From Geobacteraceae bacterium (GTDB lineage Bacteria; Desulfobacterota; Desulfuromonadia; Desulfuromonadales; Desulfuromonadaceae), in NCBI GenBank assembly GCA_020201305.1, contig JAIVHC010000211.1, positions 1-12,580 on the forward strand: 12,580 nt of DNA, read 5' to 3'. Each line of letters begins with the position of its first letter. Position 1 is the first letter of the stretch. Below are positions 7,280-12,580 of this stretch, piece after piece. Both the position numbers and the translations under genes were made by a program. Under the pieces are notes generated by a model. It did not search any database, was not told the DNA's origin, and saw only the letters and a list, made by a program, of their open reading frames with translations.

Positions 7280-9341
7280 TGTTTTCGGCAAGAATCCTGG
7301 CAGTCAGGTTCGAAGGCACTTCTTCGTAGTGGGAGAACTCCATGGTAAACAGGCCTCTATCAGAGGTCATGGAGCGCAGTTCCGGGGCATAGCGCAACAC
7401 CTCGGCCATGGGCACATGGGCTTTAAGCGCCTGACTTCCGGCTTGAGGTTCCACCCCGAGTACGCGGCCACGGCGGGAGTTTATATCCCCGATGACATCG
7501 CCTACACAGTCATCCGGCATGATTACCTCCATCTCCATGATCGGCTCCAGGAGCGCAGGTTTCGCCTGCTGCATCCCTTTTTTAAATGCCATGGATCCGG
7601 CAATCTTGAACGCCATCTCGGATGAATCCACCGAGTGATGCGAACCGTCAAACAGGGTAACCTTAATATCCACTGCCGGGAATCCTCCGAGCACACCGGT
7701 TTGCATCGCCTCCTCAATCCCCTTGCTTACGGCAGGAATATACTGGCGTGGCACCACCCCACCGACAATTTTGTCTACAAACTCGTACCCCCCGCCGGAC
7801 TCCAGGGGCTCCAGTTCAATCCACACATCTCCGTACTGACCTTTGCCGCCGGATTGTTTCTTGTACTTGCTCTGCAGACTCACCTTGCCCTTGATGGTTT
7901 CACGATATGGTACCTTCGGGGTATGCAACTCAACTTCAACGCCGTACTTGCGCTTGAGTTTCTCCACCGCAACCTCAATGTGTACCTGTCCCATGCCGGA
8001 AAGAATCATCTCGTGTGTCTGCTCGTCACGGGTAACCTGCAGGGTGGGATCCTCCTCCATCAGCCGCTGCAGCCCCGACATAATTTTCTCTTCATCCCCT
8101 TTGCTGCACGCCTTGAGGGAGAAGGAGATCACCGGCTTCATCTGAAGAACACTCTCGTAGCGGATCTTATTCGGACTGCACAAAGTGTCACCCGTAGCAG
8201 TAACTTTCATCTTCGCTACCGCCACGATGTCTCCGGCACACGCACTATCCACGGGGGCCTGTTTCTTCCCTTCCATCTTGAACAACTGCCCTACGCGCTC
8301 CTCTTTGTCCTGGGTAGCATTGAACACGGCGGAATCAGAGGTGAGGTTGCCGGAGTAAACGCGGAACATGGTAAGCTTGCCCGAGAATGGATCGTTGATG
8401 GTTTTAAACACCATGGCGGAAAAAGGGTCTGCGGTGTCCGGGTGCCGCTCCACCATCTCCTCCGTGTCGGGATCGGTACCGATCTGCACCCCTTTATCCA
8501 CCGGAGAAGGGAGGCAATCGATTACATAGTCAAGGAGCTGGCGCACTCCGATATTCGCGGTGGCACTCCCACACAGAACCGGGGTAAATGTGCCGGTGAG
8601 GGTCCCTTCACGCAAGCCGTGGATTATCTCATCTCGCGAGAGGTCGTCCTCTTCGAGATATTTTTCCATCAGTGCATCATCGGCATCAGCTACCGCTTCA
8701 AGCAGCTGGGTACGCAGGCGCTGGGCCTCGTCCGCGTAGTCAGCGGGGATATCTTCTTCGGTGTAGGTCCCCTTCTCATCAAACTGATAGATTCTGGCCT
8801 TCATATTCACCAGATCTACAATGCCGCGGAAATCATCTTCCGCCCCGATGGGGATATTTACCGGAATCCCCCGGCTCCCGAGCATCTTCTCCATATCATC
8901 CACTGCGCGGAGAAAGTCGGCACGCTCACGATCCATCTTATTCACAAATGCGAGCATGGGGATCTCATATTCCTTGGCCCACTGCCAGATTTTATGCGTC
9001 TGCGCCTTTACTCCGTTGATGGCGGAGACTATCATCACCGCCCCGCCCAGGATGCGCATGCAGTTGCGCGTATCGTGAAGAAAATTGGAATACCCCGGGG
9101 TGTCTACCAGATTGAGATTGAAATCCTTCCACATGCAGTGATTCAGACTTGAACTGATGGTGATTTTGCGCTTAATCTCCTCGGGCTCAAAGTCCATGAT
9201 TGAGCTGCCCTCATCTACCTTGCCGAAGCGCTTGGTCATGCCGGTGTTAAACAGCATCGCCTCAACCAACGAGGTTTTACCCGCACCTCCATGTGCAACA
9301 ATGCCCACATTCCTCAATTTCGCCGTGTCATTTGCTCCCAT
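7266..9341 (-). CDS. Elongation factor G-like GTPase (EF-G-2 type)
   Basis: The product is 691 residues, close to the family norm. Domains run as in EF-G: a GTPase domain with P-loop AHGGAGKTS (16-24), switch I RKITIS (58-63), G3 DTPGY (80-84) and NKMD (134-137); then domain II (DPFSAMVFKTINDPFSGKL), domain III (EEDPTLQVTRDEQTHEMILS), and domains IV-V (KGQYGDVWIELEPL, GVVPRQYIPAVSKGIEEAM, EPIMEMEVIMPDDCVGDVIG). Canonical EF-G has AHIDAGKTT, RGITI and DTPGH. The changes seen here, including Tyr in place of the catalytic His, are typical of the EF-G-2 paralogue group, so this is probably not the main translocase. A longer frame to 9449 begins inside the coaX terminator; the start at 9341 has a strong AGGAAAGGAG and MGANDTAKLRNVGIVAH fits the family. 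It heads a unit with the hypothetical gene. Confidence 0.92.
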   Translation of the reverse strand: MGANDTAKLRNVGIVAHGGAGKTSLVEAMLFNTGMTKRFGKVDEGSSIMDFEPEEIKRKITISSSLNHCMWKDFNLNLVDTPGYSNFLHDTRNCMRILGGAVMIVSAINGVKAQTHKIWQWAKEYEIPMLAFVNKMDRERADFLRAVDDMEKMLGSRGIPVNIPIGAEDDFRGIVDLVNMKARIYQFDEKGTYTEEDIPADYADEAQRLRTQLLEAVADADDALMEKYLEEDDLSRDEIIHGLREGTLTGTFTPVLCGSATANIGVRQLLDYVIDCLPSPVDKGVQIGTDPDTEEMVERHPDTADPFSAMVFKTINDPFSGKLTMFRVYSGNLTSDSAVFNATQDKEERVGQLFKMEGKKQAPVDSACAGDIVAVAKMKVTATGDTLCSPNKIRYESVLQMKPVISFSLKACSKGDEEKIMSGLQRLMEEDPTLQVTRDEQTHEMILSGMGQVHIEVAVEKLKRKYGVEVELHTPKVPYRETIKGKVSLQSKYKKQSGGKGQYGDVWIELEPLESGGGYEFVDKIVGGVVPRQYIPAVSKGIEEAMQTGVLGGFPAVDIKVTLFDGSHHSVDSSEMAFKIAGSMAFKKGMQQAKPALLEPIMEMEVIMPDDCVGDVIGDINSRRGRVLGVEPQAGSQALKAHVPMAEVLRYAPELRSMTSDRGLFTMEFSHYEEVPSNLTARILAENNGEE

Positions 9342-9346
9342 GGGTA

Positions 9347-9356
9347 CTCCTTTCCT
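9347..9356 (-). promoter_or_regulatory. Ribosome binding site fixing the EF-G-like start
   Basis: The minus strand reads AGGAAAGGAG followed by five bases and the ATG at 9341-9339. This fixes the start and rules out the 36-residue extension to 9449. Confidence 0.85.
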
Positions 9357-9430
9357 AGAGATAATGCCGAATGAAGAGCACACCGAGGCAGACCCCCGCA
9401 ACAAATGCATGCGTTCTTCATGTTCCGCAG

Positions 9431-9461
9431 AAAAAAACCCGCCGGACATGGTCCTGACGGG
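9431..9461 (-). terminator. Intrinsic terminator after coaX
   Basis: On the minus strand CCCGTC-A-GGAC / CAT / GTCC-GGCGGG makes a 10-bp stem (one bulged A, one G-T pair) with a three-base loop. It is followed directly by seven T (9437-9431). It begins seven bases past the coaX stop and separates the nadC-birA-coaX group from the EF-G-like gene. Confidence 0.92.
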
Positions 9462-9467
9462 ATAAAA

Positions 9468-10232
9468 TTATCGGTTAAGCATATACAGTTGCCGTAGCCC
9501 ATCGAGGGTCAATTGCGGCTCTACGGCATCAATGGAGGTGGCGGCTTTTGCAATCTGCTCCGCCAACCCCCCGGTGGCGATAACCTGCGGCTGATCTTCA
9601 ACCTCCGCCTTCATGCGCATCACTATCCCATCCACCAGGCCGGCGTAGCCGAACAACAATCCCGACTGCATACTGTTGACCGTATTCCGTCCCACAACCA
9701 TGGGGGGCGGCTCAAGGGAGACGCGGGGCAACTTGCTCGCATGTTCGTGCAGGGCATCGGCGGAGATCCCCAGCCCCGGAGCGATGGCTCCCCCCTGATA
9801 CACGCCGTTGGCACTGATATAGTCAAAGGTGGTCGCGGTCCCGAAATCCACTACGATCAGGGCGCTTTGGTAGCGCGCGTACGCAGCGACGGCATTCACA
9901 ATGCGATCGGCCCCGACTTCCTGTGGGTTGTCGTACGCAATCTCCATCCCGGTTTCAATCTGCGTTCCCACCACAATGGGTTCAACCCCGCAGTACTTAC
10001 GGCTCATCCGCACCAGGGCATCGAGGAGCGGAGGCACCACACAGGAAATAATCACCGCACTGATCTGCACAATCTCAAAATCGCGATAGGTCATGAGGTC
10101 GTTCAGCAGCATGGCACATTCATCATCAGTGCGCGCCTTATCGGTACGGATGCGCCAACTGTGCAGAAACTCTTCTTCCCGGTACAACCCGAGGACTGTA
10201 TTGGTGTTGCCAACATCGATAACCAGCAGCAT
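9468..10232 (-). CDS. coaX: Type III pantothenate kinase CoaX
   Basis: The product is 254 residues, standard for type III pantothenate kinases, which phosphorylate pantothenate in the first step of coenzyme A synthesis and belong to the ASKHA fold. Visible motifs are DVGNTNTVLGLY (6-17, phosphate-binding loop with the catalytic Asp), DNPQEVGADRIVNA (101-114, pantothenate site), VVDFGTATTFDYI (127-139, second phosphate loop), GGAIAPGLGISADALHEHASKLPR (147-170), NSMQSGLLFGYAGLVDG and ATGGLAEQI. A frame to 10322 exists through a GTG, but its extra 30 residues have no family match; MLLVIDVGN is the usual start. AGGAAG lies 11 bases ahead. The gene follows birA, as it often does in deltaproteobacteria and Firmicutes, and is the last of the cofactor cluster. 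Confidence 0.95.
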   Translation of the reverse strand: MLLVIDVGNTNTVLGLYREEEFLHSWRIRTDKARTDDECAMLLNDLMTYRDFEIVQISAVIISCVVPPLLDALVRMSRKYCGVEPIVVGTQIETGMEIAYDNPQEVGADRIVNAVAAYARYQSALIVVDFGTATTFDYISANGVYQGGAIAPGLGISADALHEHASKLPRVSLEPPPMVVGRNTVNSMQSGLLFGYAGLVDGIVMRMKAEVEDQPQVIATGGLAEQIAKAATSIDAVEPQLTLDGLRQLYMLNR

Positions 10233-10283
10233 ATATTTCAGCGCTTCCTTTCTGTATGAATTGCGCCAATTATTCTGCAACTG

Positions 10284-10336
10284 TTCAGCAAAGGCTTGAT
10301 ACATCCATTCCATGGGTGCCACAAGGCCTTGCTGAA
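10284..10336. repeat. Inverted repeat in coaX leader
   Basis: Arms ttcagcaaaggctt (10284-10297) and aaggccttgctgaa (10323-10336) pair at 12 of 14 positions around a 25-base loop, some 50-100 bases upstream of the coaX ATG. On the plus strand eight T follow nine bases later, but no plus-strand gene is present to end. It may fold in the coaX leader RNA; function not known. Confidence 0.4.
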
Positions 10337-10350
10337 TAGGTACATTTTTT

Positions 10351-10372
10351 TTAGCACTCTCTTAGCACTCTC
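10351..10372. repeat. Tandem 11-bp repeat containing two CIRCE-like half sites
   Basis: Two exact adjacent copies of ttagcactctc occupy the birA-coaX gap. Each contains TTAGCACTC, which is identical to one arm of the CIRCE operator bound by the heat-shock repressor HrcA. A true CIRCE is an inverted repeat with a nine-base spacer; here the half sites are direct and two bases apart, and no GAGTGCTAA on the same strand is seen nearby. Simple slippage duplication is the plainer reading. Confidence 0.6.
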
Positions 10373-10387
10373 CTGTAGTGTGGCAAT

Positions 10388-11377
10388 TTAAACACTTGCA
10401 GGACGCACATCTCCGGAATAAATCGGGGTGGGAGCCCCTGTCCCGGTATCGAGCAGCAAGGCACCGTCTTCTGCGATCCCCTCTACTCTGCCGCACACGG
10501 GAGTGGAGCCGGTATCGACATCCACGGTCGCCCCCACCAGATCAAACAACGCCTCCCATGCCAGACGTATTGGAACAAAACCGCGCTCCAGCAACATGGT
10601 ATACAGGATATCAATTTCACTCAACAGATCACGCACAAACTGCACCCGATCCACGCGCTGCCCGCTTTCAAGCAGGATCGAAGTAGCCGGATAGCGCAAA
10701 TCAGGAGGGAACTGATTCTGCTCCATGTTCAGATTCACTCCGATCCCCAGAATCACGTGGTGAATCCCTTCGGTTTCAGCACTCAACTCATTGAGAAGCC
10801 CGGCAATTTTTTTTCCGTTAAGGAGGATATCGTTGGGCCATTTGACATTTACGCGTACGTCACAGCTTTTTTCCAGGGCCCGCGCCACCGCCACCGCCGC
10901 AAGAAAGGTCAGTTGTGTGGCTTCGCTCAACGCCAGAGTCGGGCGCAGGATAATTGAGGTGTAGACATTAACCCCGGCGGGTGAGCCCCAGGGTCTTCCC
11001 ATGCGTCCGCGTCCGGCACTCTGGCTGTCAGCCACCACCACACTTCCCTCCGGTGCTCCCTGTTCCGCTAGCACTTGCGCCCTGAGGTTGGTGGAATCGA
11101 TCTCGGCGTGACACTCGATCTGACGCCCTATTATAGAGGTATCCAGCCCTATCTCAATGGAAGCGGGGAGCAACGCATCCGGGCGTGCACTCAATTTGTA
11201 CCCCTGCGCTGGAACAGCTTCAATCTCATACCCTTCTTCGCGTAATTGATTGATGTGCTTCCATACTGCAGTGCGACTCACTCCGAGGTTCAGGCTCAAC
11301 TCCGCGCCGGAGATAATCTGTCCTTCGTGTTCCAGAAACATGCGGATGATATCTTCACGCAAATGATTTTGCCCCAT
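10388..11377 (-). CDS. birA: Bifunctional biotin--[acetyl-CoA-carboxylase] ligase / biotin operon repressor BirA
   Basis: The product is 329 residues. It activates biotin to biotinyl-AMP and attaches it to a lysine of carboxyl carrier proteins; forms with an N-terminal helix-turn-helix also repress biotin genes. That domain is present: a winged helix at residues 1-63 with SGAELSLNLGVSRTAVWKHI (23-42) and a wing ending PAQGYKLS. The catalytic domain shows EIDSTN (92-97), the glycine-rich biotinyl-AMP loop SAGRGRMGRPW (120-130), VKWPNDILLNGKKIAGLL (178-195) and GIGVNLN (211-217). A C-terminal SH3-like domain (VGATVDVDT to GDVRPASV) completes the class II form. GAGGAG eight bases ahead supports the start. 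It sits 45 bases after nadC. No biotin synthesis genes or recognisable biotin operator are in the window, so repressor activity is inferred from the domain only. Confidence 0.95.
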   Translation of the reverse strand: MGQNHLREDIIRMFLEHEGQIISGAELSLNLGVSRTAVWKHINQLREEGYEIEAVPAQGYKLSARPDALLPASIEIGLDTSIIGRQIECHAEIDSTNLRAQVLAEQGAPEGSVVVADSQSAGRGRMGRPWGSPAGVNVYTSIILRPTLALSEATQLTFLAAVAVARALEKSCDVRVNVKWPNDILLNGKKIAGLLNELSAETEGIHHVILGIGVNLNMEQNQFPPDLRYPATSILLESGQRVDRVQFVRDLLSEIDILYTMLLERGFVPIRLAWEALFDLVGATVDVDTGSTPVCGRVEGIAEDGALLLDTGTGAPTPIYSGDVRPASV

Positions 11378-11422
11378 GGATGAAACTCCTCGGCTGATAG
11401 CAGAATAATATGGCGCAGCTGT

Positions 11423-12247
11423 TTAGCGGAACAGCATCGAAATATCCACGGCGCGGCTCGAATGGGTAAGAGCACCGACCGAAATCAGATCCACACCGGT
11501 AGCGGCAATATCCGCCACCGTATCCAGATTAACCCCACCGGAAGCCTCGGTCAGAGCTTTGGAGCCGATCAACTCAACCGCCTCTGACATCTGTTCCAGG
11601 GTCATATTATCAAGCATGATGATATCCGCGCCGGCATCAAGGGCTTCGCGCACATCATCAATGGTTTCAGTCTCTACTTCGATCTTCAGGGTATGCGGCG
11701 CACTGCACCTTGCCCCTGCAACTGCAGCATTTATCCCGCCGGCCGCGGCAATGTGATTTTCCTTGATAAGCACGCCATCATACAGAGAGGTGCGATGATT
11801 ATGCGCTCCCCCCATCCGTACCGCATATTTTTCCAGCACTCTCAGTCCGGGGGTGGTTTTGCGCGTATCCACGATAATTGCATCGGTATGCGCTACAGCG
11901 GCAACAAAGCACGCAGCCGTAGTAGCTACGCCACTCATGCGCTGCAGCAGATTAAGTGCCACCCGCTCCCCCTGAAGCAGAATGCGCGCATCAGCTTTGA
12001 TCCACGCAATCACATCTCCGCGCCGCACCTTGTTGCCGTCGAATTTCAGGGATTCAAAGGCCACATCGGGGTCAAGGGTGGTAAAAACCTGGCGTGCCAC
12101 ATCGAGTCCGGCAAGGGTAAAGTCCTCCTTGGCAACCAGTTCAGCGCGTCGGGTAGCCCCCGCCGGAACTGTTGCCATGGTGGTGACATCCCCGCTGCCG
12201 ATATCTTCGTGCAGCGCCCGCTTTATAATTTCAGCAACTTCAAGCAC
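11423..12247 (-). CDS. nadC: Nicotinate-nucleotide pyrophosphorylase (carboxylating), quinolinate phosphoribosyltransferase
   Basis: The product is 274 residues, the usual length. It converts quinolinate and phosphoribosyl pyrophosphate to nicotinate mononucleotide with loss of CO2 in de novo NAD synthesis. The N-terminal domain shows ALHEDIGSGDVTT (11-23) and LQGERVALNLLQRMSGVATT (91-110). The barrel shows VDTRKTTPGLRVLEKYAV (126-143) and GGAHNHRTSLYDGVLIKENH (146-165), which carry the Arg, His and Lys residues that bind the acid substrate. IEVET, DIIMLDNM and ASGGVN follow, then VDLISVGALTHS for phosphate binding. The start is a GTG: the ATG two bases upstream is out of frame and a stop lies five codons further up. 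The ribosome site (GGGG) is weak. It is the first gene of nadC-birA-coaX. Confidence 0.95.
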   Translation of the reverse strand: MLEVAEIIKRALHEDIGSGDVTTMATVPAGATRRAELVAKEDFTLAGLDVARQVFTTLDPDVAFESLKFDGNKVRRGDVIAWIKADARILLQGERVALNLLQRMSGVATTAACFVAAVAHTDAIIVDTRKTTPGLRVLEKYAVRMGGAHNHRTSLYDGVLIKENHIAAAGGINAAVAGARCSAPHTLKIEVETETIDDVREALDAGADIIMLDNMTLEQMSEAVELIGSKALTEASGGVNLDTVADIAATGVDLISVGALTHSSRAVDISMLFR

Positions 12248-12321
12248 ATTACACCCCGTCTGCTAATAGATGAGTAAAACCCATAAGTAATTGATAATAT
12301 TATTCGTGTACCATATTATTG

Positions 12322-12354
12322 AAAACACGGGCAAGAACAAAGTAACCTTGCCCG
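12322..12354 (-). terminator. Probable intrinsic terminator upstream of nadC
   Basis: Perfect 8-bp arms cgggcaag (12328-12335) and cttgcccg (12347-12354) flank an 11-base loop. Read on the minus strand the stem is followed by TGTTTTC. It would end transcription coming from a minus-strand gene beyond the right edge, leaving nadC with its own start signal in the AT-rich 70 bases between. I could not fix a convincing promoter there. Confidence 0.6.
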
Positions 12355-12428
12355 ACCCAGGCCAACACCTGCACCTCTATGCTCCTACAGGATGCAACAA
12401 GGCAACTATCCTGCAGTGAAACCAAGGG

Positions 12429-12580
12429 TGATGCTTTCGCAAAAAATCATAAGATGGCTAAGCAAAAATTTCGACCTACAAGGCCTGGTGGTTTTTCAGG
12501 GACGAAGGCATACATCTGGTATGTCGAGGTCCTGAAAAAACGCCGTAACGCCGGAGGGCGGACTTTTTGCGACGCCATCA
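12429..12580. repeat. Structured intergenic repeat (~150 bp) with terminal inverted repeats
   Basis: The ends tgatgctttcgcaaaaaatc (12429-12448) and gactttttgcgacgccatca (12561-12580) are inverted copies matching at 16 of 20 positions. Inside is a further hairpin: gtttttcagg (12491-12500) against cctgaaaaaac (12531-12541), with an inner pair catac (12509-12513) / gtatg (12519-12523) around atctg. No protein is encoded. The pattern resembles non-coding, MITE-like or REP-like dispersed elements that I recall from Geobacter-type genomes; that is memory, not a search. The window stops exactly at the repeat end, as contigs often do at repeats. The bases between it and the terminator (12355-12428) show nothing I can name. 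Confidence 0.65.

Noticed and set aside
7635..9152. 505-codon plus-strand open frame opposite the EF-G-like gene
   Set aside because: It is fully antisense to a gene with clear GTPase and EF-G motifs; its translation is His/Leu/Arg-rich with no recognisable domain. It is a codon-bias shadow.
9342..9449. 36-residue N-terminal extension of the EF-G-like protein
   Set aside because: It would begin inside the coaX terminator and has no family match, while the start at 9341 has a strong ribosome site.
10233..10322. 30-residue extension of CoaX from a GTG
   Set aside because: The family begins at the MLLVIDVGN segment; the extension reads through the leader hairpin.
276..12247. Hidden defence, phage or secondary-metabolism system
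   Set aside because: All complete genes but one belong to familiar housekeeping families, and the exception shows no nuclease, helicase, toxin or integrase motif.
12248..12580. CRISPR array, tRNA or small RNA gene at the right end
   Set aside because: No regularly spaced direct repeats and no cloverleaf. The symmetry is inverted and nested, fitting a palindromic repeat element.

Overview
This window is a stretch of bacterial chromosome in which every recognisable gene lies on the minus strand, so transcription runs right to left. Gene content and protein character (SecA with a C-terminal zinc tail followed by ArgJ, NadC-BirA-CoaX in a row, an EF-G-2-like GTPase, and a FadD/YngI-type acyl-CoA synthetase) suggest a Desulfuromonadales/Geobacter-like deltaproteobacterium of moderate GC content. 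That placement rests on remembered family resemblance, not on a search.

Layout in transcription order. The right end (12248-12580) holds no gene. It carries a structured repeat of about 150 bp with terminal inverted repeats, which ends exactly at the last base, and then a minus-strand terminator. Next comes a cofactor cluster: nadC (NAD synthesis), birA (biotin ligase/repressor) and coaX (pantothenate kinase), closed by a strong intrinsic terminator at 9431-9461. After it, an EF-G-2-like GTPase gene overlaps a hypothetical gene whose 368-residue product has two helical halves joined by an acidic hinge. Then comes a fatty-acyl-CoA synthetase gene with its own ribosome binding site and a 14-bp perfect hairpin terminator. 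Last is secA-argJ-deoC, with deoC running off the left edge. It was found by translating the minus strand upstream of position 1; it starts 8 bases after the argJ stop.

The most notable observation is that two neighbouring genes are broken in the same way. secA lacks about 50 conserved residues at the return from the preprotein cross-linking domain to nucleotide-binding domain 1. The acyl-CoA synthetase lacks about 30 residues before its ATP-binding motif. In both cases the reading frame on the far side is displaced by one base. The remaining coding sequence on both sides is well conserved, which points to recent lesions or to sequence/assembly errors. SecA is normally essential, so an error or a second secA elsewhere is likely.

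I see no phage, CRISPR, toxin-antitoxin, defence island, tRNA or rRNA. Apart from the two lesions, the right-end repeat, a tandem pair of CIRCE-like half sites ahead of coaX and the hypothetical gene, this is ordinary housekeeping DNA. I found no convincing new biological system.
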